A stretch of 64,000 nt of DNA from Rhodocollybia butyracea (taxonomy: Eukaryota; Basidiomycota; Agaricomycetes; Agaricales; Omphalotaceae). The position numbers were made by a program, and so were the translations under genes. The stretch spans positions 558,001 through 622,000 of the forward strand of contig JADNRY010000004.1 of the NCBI GenBank assembly GCA_015501585.1. The letters run 5' to 3'. The stretch's first letter is position 1; every line of letters begins with the position of its first letter. Below are positions 32,548 through 45,341 of this stretch, piece by piece. The notes under the pieces were generated by a model. That model worked only from the letters and a program-made list of their open reading frames with translations, searched no databases and had not been told where the DNA came from.

Positions 32548-33366
32548 CTGCAATCCATGCATCGTCTAATAGTTCGGCTAGTCGAGGATGCTCTGATATT
32601 AGGGCATTTCCGGTATTGCCAAGGTCGAGGAGTCGAGGGTCGGTGTCGTAGATGGCGTATAAGAGCATAACCTGTATGAAGCGACTGAGCGATTTTTCTT
32701 TTCCGAAGCAATCGTAGTATCGATCGAGGGCGTTATGAACAGCTTTGTCTAGTTGCTGATGGTCCCGGGGGGTTCGTCGTCGAGTTCTTGTAGTAGATCC
32801 ACGCCTGACGACTGGAGGGGCTGCTGCAAGTCGGAGTGCGAACTCTCAGTTTTTTGCATGTCGTTAACGCAATCGTCTTGGCGCTAAATTGCTTACCCGC
32901 CAATTGTCAGCGCCAAATTCATCATATCTTTTGTGCTAACTTCTTTACCTGTAGCCAAGGTCCAGAACTTCTTGGAGGTTCAAGCTTAAAGTCGCGTCCA
33001 ACTATGTTTGTGAGCGAAAAGTTCTCGAACAATTTACCCTGATCTTATATAGCGAAAATCTCATCGATCCACAGACTGACTTCTTCTGCCTACACCCAGC
33101 TTCGCATCCATCCAACATCGCAACGCACCAGCACTCTTTTCCAAGGCTACATGCCAGCGAACCCGGTGCCATGAATCCGATTCCAACATGTTCTGCTGCT
33201 GCTTCTCGGGAAGTCTTGACTGTCGGTACAGATCAGGCATTGGGCGTTTCCAAAAGGACCCGGAAAGTTTTCCCAGTTTGAAGGCAACATCGAGTTGGTA
33301 GGTTTTCAATTCAATTTCACTTGTTTGTCCGGGTCCTGCAATTCCGTTCCTCGTTTGTGCATTCAC
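32548..33366 (-). pseudogene. Remnant or poorly resolved gene with coding-like exons
   Basis: Two stretches look like exons on the minus strand. 33,061-33,366 encodes SEIELKTYQLDVAFKLGKLS and DSWHRVRWHVALEKSAGALR, and after a one-base shift EEVSLWIDEIFAI. 32,548-32,755 encodes LDKAVHNALDRYYDCFGKEK and SRFIQVMLLYAIYDTDPRLL, with acceptor CATCAG and donor GTGAGG. A piece between them (about 32,960-33,000) encodes LDATLSLNLQEVLDLGYR. I could not join these into one frame, and the family is not recognised. Either a real gene with indel errors or a dying one. Confidence 0.3.
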
Positions 33367-33754
33367 TTCATCTGGTATCAGTATCTATTTTTTTTTCTCA
33401 CATACCTCACTATCCCGGCGTGTTTTCGCTATTTTGCTTGCACCTTTTAACTATTCTTGTCAAATAAATTACTGTTGTGAATACCGAGAATACTAACCGC
33501 GCTTACCTTCCGTAGATCGCCTTCCGTTTCTACCACTGGAAACCCTCTCGAATCCGTTACTCGATCCTGTAACTCTCGCACTGGTAAAACCTGCTACGCC
33601 ATGTACGTCCCTTGGCTACAAGCAGATTAGCGCATCTCATGTCTCCGATTGAAACAGGACAAGTGATGACAAGTGATGACAATCGACAAACGAAGAGTGT
33701 ATTAAGCGGTATCATGTGTATCGACAGGGAGAGACGATACACTGGGTAGCGGCA

Positions 33755-34180
33755 CTCCGGCTTGGGTTATATTCCATTTGGATATCACTTACACCTCTAA
33801 ATCTGTGCCACGCATAGTGACACAATCAGTGCCGTCTTCCATTATCAATGATAGGCTTCTGTTTGGAGGGGGTTTCTGCGATGTGATTAAACCTGATACA
33901 GCGCCAAAGTGGTTTCTGCTCATAGCCTCGTCCCCGTCGATGCTTTTATTGCTGAATCCGAGATAGCAAAAGGTGGTTCGTCAACGCTCGTCCATAACTC
34001 CGTCAGGATCAATGGCTTGGTCTGGTTGGAGGATTTTGGTGTCGACGCCACGTATGTACCAATAGTGTTCGTCGCTATACATGATCTATTGGGTAGATAA
34101 CTCTTTGCCTGTGCTGGCTTGGTAGCAATGACGGAGCGTTCTTTTTCGACCTCTTCAAAGTCAGGTAAATCATCTTGGTA
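33755..34180 (-). pseudogene. Partial, rearranged copy of the 18,564-20,716 disordered-protein gene
   Basis: The minus strand encodes DDLPDFEEVEKERSVIATKP and QTKPLILTELWTSVDEPPFA, then pieces matching GLITSQRPPNRS. These align with about 19,345-19,900 of the complete gene but with internal deletions and no start. It is a non-functional duplicate. Confidence 0.75.
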
Positions 34181-34227
34181 GAGGGTCATTTGATACTGAA
34201 CGCAGGCGCTGTATTTCATCAAAAGTC

Positions 34228-34417
34228 TAGTTACGCGATGAAATAAATCATGGTATTGCAGATGCACGGAAGAAATATAAAAGTAAAACCGATGGTATCG
34301 ATATGCGAGATTATTACAGAGTTGTGCGCGAAGTCCCAAGTAACGTACGTGGAATGGCGGGAAAAAACAACCTATTGTCGCTTGAAGTTTCAACGACCTA
34401 ACGCCGTTTCAATGCCA
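34228..34417. repeat. 190-bp direct repeat, copy 2
   Basis: Second copy of 31,627-31,816 in the same orientation. It abuts the partial copy of the disordered-protein gene, so a composite block moved or was duplicated here. Confidence 0.85.
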
Positions 34418-34509
34418 AAACATAAATATTATACAGTTCATGCTGAGAGAAGAGAGGCGGAAAAAAATCATTTCATGTTTCGTCACCGAGCAGTCATAAG
34501 GCGGTCCTG

Positions 34510-37383
34510 TCACCTCAATAAAGCTTTTGAGGTCCTGGCGTTCAAACTGGCAACACTGGAAGCGAGACCCGAAGGTCCATGATGGGTATTAGTAGAAGAC
34601 GGAGGAATCGGGTCTCCTCCTGTGGCACTCGCCGACTGGATACTAACAAGAACTTCCTTGCAGTATTTAAGCTGGTCGACCAGCCGCTGATTGAACTTGA
34701 CGGCTTCACTGTCTGTCGTTGATAGGGTCGGGCGCAGAGCGGTTCGCATGATATCCGCGAGAGTCCAGCGAGTAAGCTCGCTGTGCTTGTCGATATGCGT
34801 TACAACGAGTCCAGCAGAGGAGAGGATGATCTTCGAATGGTCGTAGAAGTTGAACTAACAAGATGTGAGAAAGAGCTATAGGATCATAAAAGAACAACCA
34901 TACCTGCAAGACATCGTGGCTTAGCTTGAATACGATCACTTGCTTCATTCGAAGGTAATTTTGTACCCAGGCCATACCCTTCGTTTTGGCGGTATCCTCG
35001 AAAGTGTAAGCATATTCGCCGTAAAGTCGATCCATGATATATCGTTCAAAATGCTTCAACAAATATACCTTCGGCTGCAGGTCCTCCGGATATTGTTCGA
35101 CGGTGAAGGATTTTCTCACATATGCGGATCCATTTCGTCGCGAAGAAAGCAGATCAAAGTGTCTAAAAGCAACCAGTCAGTTCATAAGTCATCGAGATTA
35201 TAAACAACTTACTGTTTGTCTGCACTAAGAATAATGCTGGAACTATCGTTGAAGTGAACTCCTACACTCCCATCTGTCAAGGCGTAACCCATGCCATACT
35301 TGTTACAATAATCTACCCAGGAGACGATGAAAATTTTTTCTTCCGGTAAAGTAGACGAGGATCCCCACGCGGGTCTCTAAAACACTCTACCAGCCGCTTT
35401 AGCTTCAAATGCGAGAGTGAGCACATGAGCCGCCGCATCGAATCCAGTCAACTGTAGTTTTGGTTCAGAAATGGAGCAGGCGGAGCTATTAACAATGGAA
35501 AGGGTGTTAGCACAAACTTTCGAAAGGTATTTGTGGCATCTGACCTGGAAGACGGTTCTCTTTAACGCTCGGCCTCTTGATTTCCTTGCTCTCCGGCAGA
35601 GGAACGGGATCTTTATTACGATCTCCTGTTTCGTATTTTTCCTCTTCTTTCACTGGGCCATCTGTGCAACGATTCTAGCCTTTTGCGCCTCCAACTCTTT
35701 CGTTTTGTTCTTCCTCTTCTTTCCCAACTCATCATGCATGTCATCTTCTTCTAAAATGTGATCTAATTCACGACCACCCGCCTGACTAGTGACAGGTCGC
35801 GAAGGGCCTGACGCATGTCTCAAAGGAGAAGGATTGTGCGGGTTGGAGGAAGATGCCGCCTGTAACTTCCTGAACAACGGTGATTCCTTCGTTACGCCTT
35901 GACCAGCCGCTCCCGGAGGGCCAGTGCTCCTCAGCAATGGACGTTTAGCTGAGCTGAGTAGAGCGGAGATAGGTGAACCCGGCTGAACAGCTTTCTGGAA
36001 CTCTTTCTCTTGCTGAGCAATGTCAGAAGTCACACTTCTTATGGGTACATCGATGCGGCGTTAGAATTCGCCAAATCAGCAGCGTAAGGCACAGCGATAC
36101 TAGTAATCTGATCGCTGTCCAGAAGCGCGGCCCGTCTAACGCGTCGGAAATTGGCTTCACTGGCACTACGGTGATAGACCGGAAGTCGGGAGAAACATCG
36201 TGTGCGGAGGTAGGGATATATGGTGGGAACACACCCCTAGTGAAGAAGGCGTGGTGAATCACGTCCAGAAGGGCTGGACGCTCCTCAGGTTTTGGAGTGA
36301 GAATGGTTTGAATGAGTTCTTGGGCCGTCGGAGAAATGGGCGCTCAGTTGGGAATTCATATTCGTTATCCCGTATACGCCTAAAAGACAGCTCAGCGGTG
36401 AAGCAAAATAACTGCGCAAAACGTACTTGTAGATGGCTTTCACATCCTTCGTTTGGAAAGGTGGTCGCCCGATGACAAGAGTGTAAAGGATGACACCTAT
36501 CGACCAAGTATCAACCTCGAAGCTATGCCCGTTAGCGGTGTCGAAGAGGACCTCGGGCGCAATATAGTTAGGTGTTCCGCAGATTGTCTTCTTCCTCTCT
36601 CCGGGGTTTTCTATCAATGCAGCGAGCCGAAATCGCCAACCTTGATGTTCATCTTGCCGTCGAGAAAGATGTTCCCCAACTTGAGATCACGGTGAATGAC
36701 TTGATGCATGTGCATGTAGTGACATGCACCGATGATCTGAACCAAGAAGAAACGAGCTTCCGCTTCGCTGAGTCTCCTACGTCGGCGCAGCATGTCCATA
36801 AGAGAGCCACTGGGACATAATTCAAGGATCATGTAAACGTTGTCGTCTCCTTCGAAACATTCTTGAAAGCTACAATATTAGGGTGACTGAGCGATCTGTG
36901 GATTCTAATCTCCGCGTATAGCTTCAGGGAATGTTAATAGAATAAGATTGCGAGAGAGCTGGCGATTTACCTTGGTCTTAGTCTTCTTCGTTGTCAATGA
37001 CGACCTTGTAACCACTTTACAGGCCACTCGAGTGCCACGGAAATCTTTAACTTCATAAACACGGGCAAATCCTCCCTAGTGAAAAATTAGTTTTGTGAAT
37101 GACAACAAGAGATGGTCTGTACCTCGCCCAAAAAACCAATTCTGTGGAACTGAAGGTGGCCATTTCTGTCTCTGATGATACTGGGAGGAGAAGGAGGGGT
37201 GGCCTTGGTGTTTTGTCGCTGTAAGGGTGGCGAGGACGGTTGTTTGGGTTTTGTCTGAGCTTTCTGGGGAGTTATCGCTGACTGGAGCTGATTACCAGTG
37301 TTGACAGTGTTTGTCAGAGGAAAACGTCTAGCTGCGGCCACAGAGGGTTTGTACGTTTGCATTGGATAGATTTGTGCGGACAT
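34510..37383 (-). CDS. Polo-like kinase (PLK1/Cdc5 type)
   Basis: ATG at 37,383; exon 1 37,123-37,383, exon 2 36,971-37,075, exon 3 from 36,921 down. Kinase landmarks: [12 protein letters not shown] (Gly loop), VACKVV (ATP Lys), [27 protein letters not shown] (catalytic loop), [28 protein letters not shown] and [11 protein letters not shown]-terminal Polo boxes: [87 protein letters not shown] and [13 protein letters not shown]. It drives mitotic entry, spindle pole function and cytokinesis. Keeping one frame needs an extra base at about 36,862, 36,626, 36,339, 36,181, 36,044 and 35,656, all at short G/C runs. Polo kinases are essential, so consensus error is the likeliest cause. Confidence 0.92.
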
Positions 37384-37920
37384 TAGTAGAGATAGTCAAG
37401 GCCTAACGCCTTTATCTTGCTAGGCGACGGAGAGAAAGAAGCGAAAACGGGTGTTCAAGTGTTCAACTTGTGTCACTGTGACAGGTCACGCAGTACGCCA
37501 CATGGCAGCCGCAAGGCGGGTAACGTGACCGCGAAACACTTTGCACAGCTTTGCTCACACTTTTCCCTCAGAGTCAGACGAAACGCCGGACACCCTCGTT
37601 CTTAATACAGAGTAAACTGGAAAATAAGCCGGAAAAGAAAGGAGGTCAAAAACAGCCGGAACTGTTCGACGACTGGAAGGCATGAAGAAGACTAAAAGAA
37701 GACGCTTAAAATGGTATTGAGACATCGCGCGAATGGCAGCCGGCATCAAAGCGCCGGTGGCATGCATGGCCAGGGGGCACAGAGCGGAGTACTAGCAGGA
37801 GGAGTACTCCCGCACAGGAAGTTACTATCGTATCAGGGCTGGCTCTGGCTATACGCGCCTGCTCCGCTCCGTAACGAAACAGTTCCAGAGAAGCGCCCAT
37901 TTGCGAGCGTGGCAGGTGAC
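37384..37920. other. Divergent promoter region between the Polo kinase and F-box genes
   Basis: About 540 bp. It is GC-rich around 37,730-37,900 (CCGGCATCAAAGCGCCGG palindrome at about 37,740-37,757). No convincing gene. Confidence 0.4.
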
Positions 37921-39260
37921 AAATAGCCGGCGTCCGCAAGATTGCCTGTATCCTGGGTATTCTTTCGCTGGTCAAATGCGGCATATTCCCCTCAAAGCAC
38001 ATACACACACCCATCGAGACATTTCACGCCCCAATCTGGAAAATTCCAAATGAGCTCGTGCTACTCATTTTTCGAAAACTTTGCTACGACGAAGATGATA
38101 AGACCATCCTTGCGAAGGGCCAACCGGCCCCGTGGCCCCTGCGGCTGAGCGCAGTCTGCTCCAATTGGCGCTGTATAATGCTGGACAGTCCTACTCTATG
38201 GACAACCATTTCCGTCGCATTCACAAAATCCGGCAAAAAACCCAATGGCCGTGCTATCCATATCTTTCTTAAACGATCAAAAACAACTCCATTGACAACC
38301 TTTTTACGATTGTCATGTTCATTACCTCCTGGAAAGACCATCCCCCACCCAGCCTTTCAGGCTCTCGCCAACGAAGCCCCCCGATGGAAAACGCTCCACC
38401 TCATAGGGGATTTCGGAATTCTTAGGAATGATCACCCCATGCACATAGTTGAATCATTACCAAAACTTGAAGTACTTTCTCTAGAAAATCTGGAATCTTG
38501 CGAAATAGTTTCAAACTTTCAAGTAGTACCGATGCCAAATCTCCACTTTGTTTGCATTGTGACTTTCCGGGCACCAATTGATCCCCATGAGTCAAATCTT
38601 CCGTGGACACAGCTCACCTCATTGCGCCTCCAAGGATTGCACAATGTCCCATCATTGTTAAAGCTCTGTCCAAGTTTGATAGAGCTAGTCCTCGTTTTGG
38701 ATTTGAAACTGGGCGAGGCACTTCCACAATCTCCAGTAGTCGTTCGTCACAAACACGTGCAATCGTTATCATTGCGGTTTAAGAAGGATCCATCATCGCA
38801 GCTCGTGAAGGAATCCAACATGATAAAAGCTATGAAAAAAGTTTTGAATATGCTTGAATTCCTCTCTCTAACTACTTTGTCTATCCGGTGTTCTAAAATG
38901 CCACTAACCCCCCTTCGAAAAGCTAGTTTAGTTATTGTGGACGACTTCCTTCAAAGATCATCGTGCACTCTCACGCAATTTGCTATCTACAATATTTTCG
39001 TTTATTTTTGTCTCGGTATCTTCACCACAATCTTCCACCACAACCCTTCAATTATGCACCTCATCATACGTGATCCAACAACAACTCGAGCTCAGGATAT
39101 CATTGACCTTTTACGACCCACCCTTTCGAGCTCCACCCCGCTAAGTCTGCATGCACCGGCCTCACCGAAAAGACTCCTGCCCAACCTACAAAAAGTAGAT
39201 ATTTGGACATGGACCAAGGACCATAGGCTACAAATGGAGGTAATCGGATTTCATTGTTGA
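37921..39260 (+). CDS. F-box protein with leucine-rich C-terminal region
   Basis: The frame is open from 37,920; no in-frame ATG precedes the F-box, so an upstream exon or non-obvious start is expected. The F-box lies at about 38,025-38,215: WKIPNELVLLIFRKLCYDED, then LRLSAVCSNWRCIMLDSPTL and WTTI. The rest has degenerate leucine-rich repeats (LPKLEVLSLENLESCEIV, LTSLRLQGLHNVPSLLKLCP, VQSLSLRFKK, LTTLSIRCSK). The frame ends at 39,260, but ATGGAG|GTAATC at 39,237 is a good splice donor, so a short final exon may follow. Such proteins are the substrate adaptors of SCF (Skp1-cullin) ubiquitin ligases and occur in large, fast-changing families in mushrooms. Target unknown. Confidence 0.75.
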
Positions 39261-40525
39261 TTTTCTATCGAGGGTGGGGTATAGTTATGCTCTCATATAA
39301 TCTTGTGTGGGCTTGCCATTAACCCTGTCTGCTCGAGGGATATCCCTTTAGTTCCGATAGATCCTGATTTCCCAAGTTGCATAGTAGAATGCATTTTCGC
39401 GCTTGTGTTATTGATGTCTTGGTTGGTGGTAGTAGTACTCTGAGAAGAGGAAGCCTATCCAGCGACACGTTTTCTCAGATCAAGACTGGTTCAAGGACCG
39501 GATTCTGACCGAACTAAGATAAGGCACATGCGTCTGGATGAATGTCGATAAACGACTCAACCACCTCTGTGTTTTTGGGCAATTGGTCCGCTTACTGAAA
39601 ACTTGACCGAGTTCGAGGTTAAGTATGTTTCAGTCAGCGACATCGCTCTCATTGCCGCCTCAAACTCATGCCATCACTCTTTCATCTTCACGTCAATGAT
39701 ACGGCTGCTTTTGATGACGATGAAGAAGATATGCCTGCTGGTTATGTCCCAACGAGCCCTATCACATCCCGGTTCATTCGCAGTTGAACTCGGTTGTTTG
39801 AGAGTCATGACGTTACGATTCAATGCGCGAACGACGGATCTCGTAGTGTCGCTTGATTACTTGGATAAGGTTGGAATGATGGTGGTACTTGGAATGGTTG
39901 ATAATAAGGTCACTGTAGGGTGCTGAGTTTAAGTACTTTGTTTTGTTCGGAAGAAACTCTGGTCTCTTTTCTTTTTGTCTTCCCGATATCTTGTACGCAT
40001 TTCCTTCAACCTGTTTCAACGTTCATGCCCGTCCACCATTGCTGAAGCGCCAAACTCTGACGTTTGGCTAGAAATTATAGTCCATTTCGTACGAGGCAAG
40101 GAATGTACGCTGTAAAGTCGGCCTCATCTCTTCACAGCATGAGTCTGTTATCTCCTCACAGAGCGAGCAAGCTGGGATTCACAAACCAAGAAAGTAAGAG
40201 AACTATTCACTCAGAACTGTCCTACGCTAGACCACAGTTCCTAGCGCGGCCATCTGATGCACTTGAATATCTCACATGTGTTGAATTGCATTCATTGAAT
40301 GCGGGCAATAGCGTCGACGCTGGAAACAGTACGCCAGCAATGAATTATAAAGCACGAGCTTGAAAGCAAGATATAGATATATGATATCTCTCAACCATTA
40401 CCCCTGACCCCGGACGATTGTAGCCATCTAATATCACTAACCCCATGGGTTCCCTACTGTCGCATCCACGTCATCTTTTTCATCCCTCCTCCCCAGTGTT
40501 GGTACAGCCCAAGGATCTGGCGAAC
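39261..40525. other. Intergenic or gene-remnant DNA, unassigned
   Basis: Contains coding-like shreds on + (39,603-39,926 and an alternative frame with DDEEDMPAGYVPTSPITSRF near 39,710-39,790) and a 99-codon frame at 40,064-40,363. None shows a known domain or joins to another exon. It may be the decayed 3' part of a gene. Confidence 0.35.
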
Positions 40526-43500
40526 CTAAACTTGTGATATTTCCATCAACCCCTCCGAACGAAAGACCCCAGCCCCTACACCTATGGATGCTGGTCCAGA
40601 TCCAAATCCAGAACCTAGACCAGCAGAGGGTATCTCGAACGTACTAGGCATCGAGCCGAACCCACTTCTAGTTGAAGCAGACACGAAGGGATTATACGTT
40701 ACGCCGTTACCACTCCCGATATTCAAAGAACCAAGACCGAGATCGGAGGTAGGATCCGAACCAGGAGATGTACCCGAGGGCCGTTACGAAAAGAGAAGTG
40801 CGCTGCATTAGGGGACTTGGATGGTGGTGTGGGTGGCGCATAGTCATCATCATTGTCATCCTCTTGATCTTCCTCGCCCACCTCATCGAGTCTAAGTGGA
40901 GGAGGGGGAATACCACCTATCCGAGGTGCTTCAACTTTGGGCACTAACTCTGAAGTCCCTTTGGTGTCCGTAAAAAGCTCAAGACCTCCAGCTTGCTCCT
41001 TCGTACCCTCCAACTCGGCCTTGATTGCAGCAAAGTCGAAACCGGCGAGCGGAATGATATTTGGCGTCGGCGTCGACGACCTAGACTCTTCCATAGGTGC
41101 AGGCGAACCCGTTCGTGTTGGTGTCGCGGTCCCAGACCCAGGCCCTTTCCCGGTGGGTGTCCCTTCCCGTGGTGGTAAATCATCGCTCTCAATCGAAGTC
41201 CGTTTCGCATCCAGACCGTCCTTCTTCTTATCAGCCCAACTAGCATAACTCGGAGGCCTCTGCACCCCAGCCTTTGTTCTAGCGCTCATGTTCCTTGTAG
41301 TTGATTTGCGTCCAAACCATCCTTTCTTCTGGGCCTTTTCTTCCTCCTCAGTGATAACAACACGATCGCCTTCGAAGTCGGGTTCCTGTGCGGTGCGAGA
41401 TATCATGAGTTGAAGAAAGCCAACCGCAAGTTACAATAACACCAACCTCAACCTCGTCAAACCACCTCTCTGTCACCCTGAACCCTAGCTCCTCCAATAT
41501 TACAGGCATGTACACTCGATAACTCATGTGGCCTGCAATCTATACATATTATCTCGTCAGTAAGGAATGGGAAGCAGGCCGAAAGGAAAACAAGTCACAC
41601 CTTATCTGTAACATCGATATTCTCAAGGCCCTGGACGCCCTGGATGGGACGAAGTCCTGCGACGGTGTTTACATTACCTGTACAGACGCGTCAGCGATAG
41701 TGACACAAACGAAGAGATTTTTCACTCGCCAGTAGCGGCACTACTTGCTCTAAACAAATAATTCAACACCCAATCGTTCCTTGCATACGCATTCACGTAT
41801 CTCCCTCCGACCACACTCCGAGTTTGCTCCCACAAGGTCTGAGAAACGGAGATTGTACCACCGAGGAGGAAAACATCCTGCACAACGAACGATCAGCAAT
41901 TCATTTCAATTTATGCTCTAATTCGACTAACCTGAACAATCCCATAACTCTCCGTCTTGGCTAAATCCAACAATGCGTAAAAGATAACTCTGGCACCAAG
42001 GGAGAAACCAATCAGGGTGACTGGACGGACACCGAGTTGGCGTTCACGGAGGACAGAGGCGAGAACGAGACCCGCTGCACGAGCTCGGTCGAGGGCATTG
42101 GACCACGGATTATCGATGAGGTACCCGAGTTTGGTTAGAACTGGATAATTGAGGGCGAAATGAAAGTGATGGGGAACAGAGTAAAAGAGAACGATGATCA
42201 GCTACGATGGATGTGAAATGGAAAGAAAGGACTCACTGATAGGCCACTGTAATGCCGTCATCAACGTCGCCATGACTGTTGCTTGTAGAACTGTTTGACC
42301 GATTTGAGAAAGCACCTCACCTGCGCAAAGATCAGTCGAATGATTCCAATTTCGAACGGTAGAAACTTACCCGTAAGGATCTTCAGCGCACTTCCTGTCT
42401 CCCTAATCATTTCTGGTTCCCAAAGCACCGAAAAAACATCTCCTACGACCGGGTCTAGGACGGAGAATGGTAATCGAGGGTCATCTAAAGGTCCATTGAG
42501 GAAACTAGTTCAAAAGAACAAGGTGAGAATTGCTTTCGAATCCACAGAAACGCAACTCACCCAGGCACACTCACAACACATCCAACTCTGCCATTCCGAT
42601 GCAACGGTAAGACATCAAACACACGGACCACCTGTGTTCGCCTGTTCATTCCACGACCTTTATTATAGGTCAGTCCAGACATCAGGTTATCATGAAGAAG
42701 TAATTCACCAGCGATTCCAGCTCCAGTTAACACACCACCTGTTGTAATTACTGCCGCTCCACCTGCTCCAGCCAAGAATGATGAAGCGCCAGTGATACCT
42801 ATAGTACCAAATGCAGTTCCTAAAAAAACCAAGATTGTGAAAGAAAAACAAGAACAGACTCCAGGGCGGCATACCCAAGCCAACACCGATGACCGGAGCC
42901 AATAATCCTGCGCTCAATCCGATGACCAGTCCACCGCCCAGCGTAGCCAGACCAAGGAGGGCAATACGTCTATTTCGTAAAGCTTTAACCTGTTTATCAA
43001 CATGTTCCTTGTTTTGCTGTAGACCTTCTTCCGCGGTATCCTCCCACACACCAACGCCTTCAACCACCCTTCCTTCGAAAACGACGCTATCCCACCATGG
43101 CACGCCTAGTTCTTTCCCTACACGGAATAGTAGGGACCGTGAGCGGGAATCATACACCGAGTCTGCGATGAGAATGAGGAATAGATCGGTAAGGAGAGTA
43201 TATCTGAGTGAAAGGGGAATTGTTTTTGGGACTGGTTTGGGTTTTGTTTCCGGCTCATCTGGTTCGGGTTTTGGAGAGGTGAGGTCTATTAGATTAGTTG
43301 CACTGGTTGGGTCGGATGGATCGGATGGGACGGAAGTGCCTGTGTCTGTCGAGTCGGCAGCCTCAGTGGTATCGTAGCTGTATGAACCAGTATACTCTGG
43401 ATTTGGCACCTCTTTCGTCGTCATCAAGGCCGGGACGAGGTCGGCGGGTTGAACGCCGTGGTCGTAAAGGGATTCAATCATCCGTTGTTCTATACGAAGT

Positions 43501-44398
43501 CAGTGAATCAATATACCACGAACAACATATACATACCTTGAGTTTCGAGCTCTATGTGGTAGTACAATCTGCCCATAATCTTCATAGCCCACAGCTCCAT
43601 ACTCTTCACTGCTTCTTTAAACTCTTTCTTGACCATACTCTTGCCGTCTTTCCCTCTCTTTATCGTCTCCGTTGTCGTCGTCGTGACCTTTGTTGTCCCA
43701 TCCGCCTGTTTCTGCTTTTGTGTCTGTGTTTCTTTTTGGTTTCTTCAATTGAAATCTCTGCTATCATCTGACGAATAATGAGCGCACAGAGACCGACATA
43801 GGCTATTCTTTGGGATTCGGACAATAAGTTTTTGGTTTGTTGCATCTGTGATAAGGGAGTTATAGCCTTTCTGTCATCTGGAGCGAGGCCGTCGAAACCG
43901 CCGCCATCTGAATCAGCGAATAAAATCCTTGAAGCTCGCTGTATCTCATCGCCTTCATCCCAGTCTTCCTCGACGTGCCGAAGTCGTGTGTATGCTGATT
44001 CAGTGGAAAAGTCGTGGTATGCAGCGCTCGAGTTTGAATCTGAGAAGATATGTATCAGTAGTTTGATAGATAGATTATAAAATGAAATGACCTGCTGAAT
44101 TTATACTCTGGCTGTCCATGGGATTAGACCGCCATCGATATCCGTACTCATCCGTATCTAGGGTTTTACCAGTTGCGTTGCCCACACCCTTTGAACCCAT
44201 CGAGTTCAGGCCATTAGCTCCACTTCCGCTGATCTTTTCCTTTTCTGCTTGTGGTTTATAGTGATATCGCCGCTGGTCTTCTTCGTCGAGCCCGCCGCGG
44301 AGTTTATCTTCGAGCACAACAGGCATATCCTGCCAGCCTTCGTCGTCATCATCGAAAATGTCGATGACTGGCGGAGATGGTGATCTGGCACGAGGCAT
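40526..44398 (-). CDS. DUF726/TMCO4-family membrane protein with alpha/beta-hydrolase fold
   Basis: ATG 44,398 begins an acidic N terminus (VIDIFDDDDEGWQDMPVVLE). Later parts: LCALIIRQMIAEISIEE, WAMKIMGRLYYHIELETQ, then the DUF726 core: LLFRVGKELGVPWWDSVVFE, a Gly/Ala-rich two-helix membrane hairpin (GGGLVIGLSAGLLAPVIGVG and GAGGAAVITTGGVLTGAG), VVRVFDVLPLHRNGRVGCVV, VSVPG, VFSVLWEPEMI, a nucleophile elbow in VTLIGFSLGARVIFYAL, and DVFLLGGTIS. The C terminus is Ser/Pro/Gly-rich and likely disordered. About a dozen exons. One extra base is needed at an A-run near 43,735 and at a C-run near 40,783 to keep the frame. Family members are membrane proteins suspected of lipase or esterase activity; substrate unknown. 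Confidence 0.85.
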
Positions 44399-45341
44399 AG
44401 TGGTCACTGTCGCAAATTAATATAGGTCGCCAGTGGAGTGAAGTAAAAATGCCAGGATATCCCCGGCTCCGCGAAAGTGTCTTCTGTGGTTCTGCCCAGT
44501 GTAGAGCCGAAAGCTACCAGGTCTGCCAGTAATACTTGGAAGGCCTAGTAGTAGTCACACTAAAGGCAAGATGTGCAATAGACATCACAAGATCCGATCC
44601 TGCATGAGCGCTAGCTTTGACTTGGAGCGTCTATCTATCTAATCCGGTCCGTTTCTCGTCGACGGTACCACTCGAAGTTTAATTCGTCTCTAGCTTTTGT
44701 CTTTCCCTCGTCCGACTTCCGACCCGCATGGCGCTCGCGGGATGTGCCAGGAATAAACCCAGTATTCAATCTTGGGACCGATGATGTTGGTACCTGACCT
44801 CAAGAGATGTTTAATGCTTTCAAATGTCGATTTATTCCATATTTGAGTAGGATTTTTTTTGGATAATTTTGAGCCTCTATAACCTGAAAGTAGGAGAGCG
44901 TTGAACTCGAGGTTATGGTAGATCTGAGAGGAGGAAGAGTCTTGGGAGTTCGTCGTAGTCGGTAATCTCAACCCTTCAATCCGCTTCGGGCGGTATACAC
45001 TCCTTCTCATGTACGCCGGCTACTCTGGAGGTTCCCGACCTCGTGAATGCTCCAGTTAGCCCAAGAATTCAAGGGCCCCTATGCCCTCTTCCGTTCCCAA
45101 AATATATGCTGATGATGAGCCGATACTCTAACTTTAATTGTAAACGGTCACAATCTTCCGATTCCCGATTTCTCCTCGTTGTACCGATGATGATACACAT
45201 TCATTGGGTTCGGACCATGCTAGTCCTATATAATGGCCTAATCTCCTCCCGTCTCAAACCAAGTGCTCTCCACGGCTTCTCGGCGTCACAGCATACTTAA
45301 AGTCCTCACTCTTTCCTGTCAGCGCGCAAGCTTTCGCTACC
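44399..45341 (-). other. Intergenic; one possible short ORF
   Basis: A 106-codon frame from ATG 45,010 to 44,690 on the minus strand (MRRSVYRPKRIEGLRLPTTT ... SGTNIIGPKIEYWVYSWHIP) is basic and could be a small mitochondrial-type protein, but I see no domain and no homologue I recognise. Nothing else stands out. Confidence 0.25.

Noticed and set aside
31446..34393. Similar minus-strand ORFs at 31,446-31,790 and 33,920-34,393 as a gene pair
   Set aside because: Their likeness comes from the 190-bp direct repeat; the frames run through the TIR or the partial gene copy and encode no consistent protein.
34510..37383. Polo kinase as a pseudogene
   Set aside because: Every catalytic and Polo-box motif is present; breaks are single bases at G/C runs as in other genes here, and such kinases are essential.
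42689..43771. Plus-strand ORFs over the DUF726 gene (for example 42,889-43,377)
   Set aside because: Antisense shadows of Pro/Ser/Gly-rich coding sequence with no splice or domain support.
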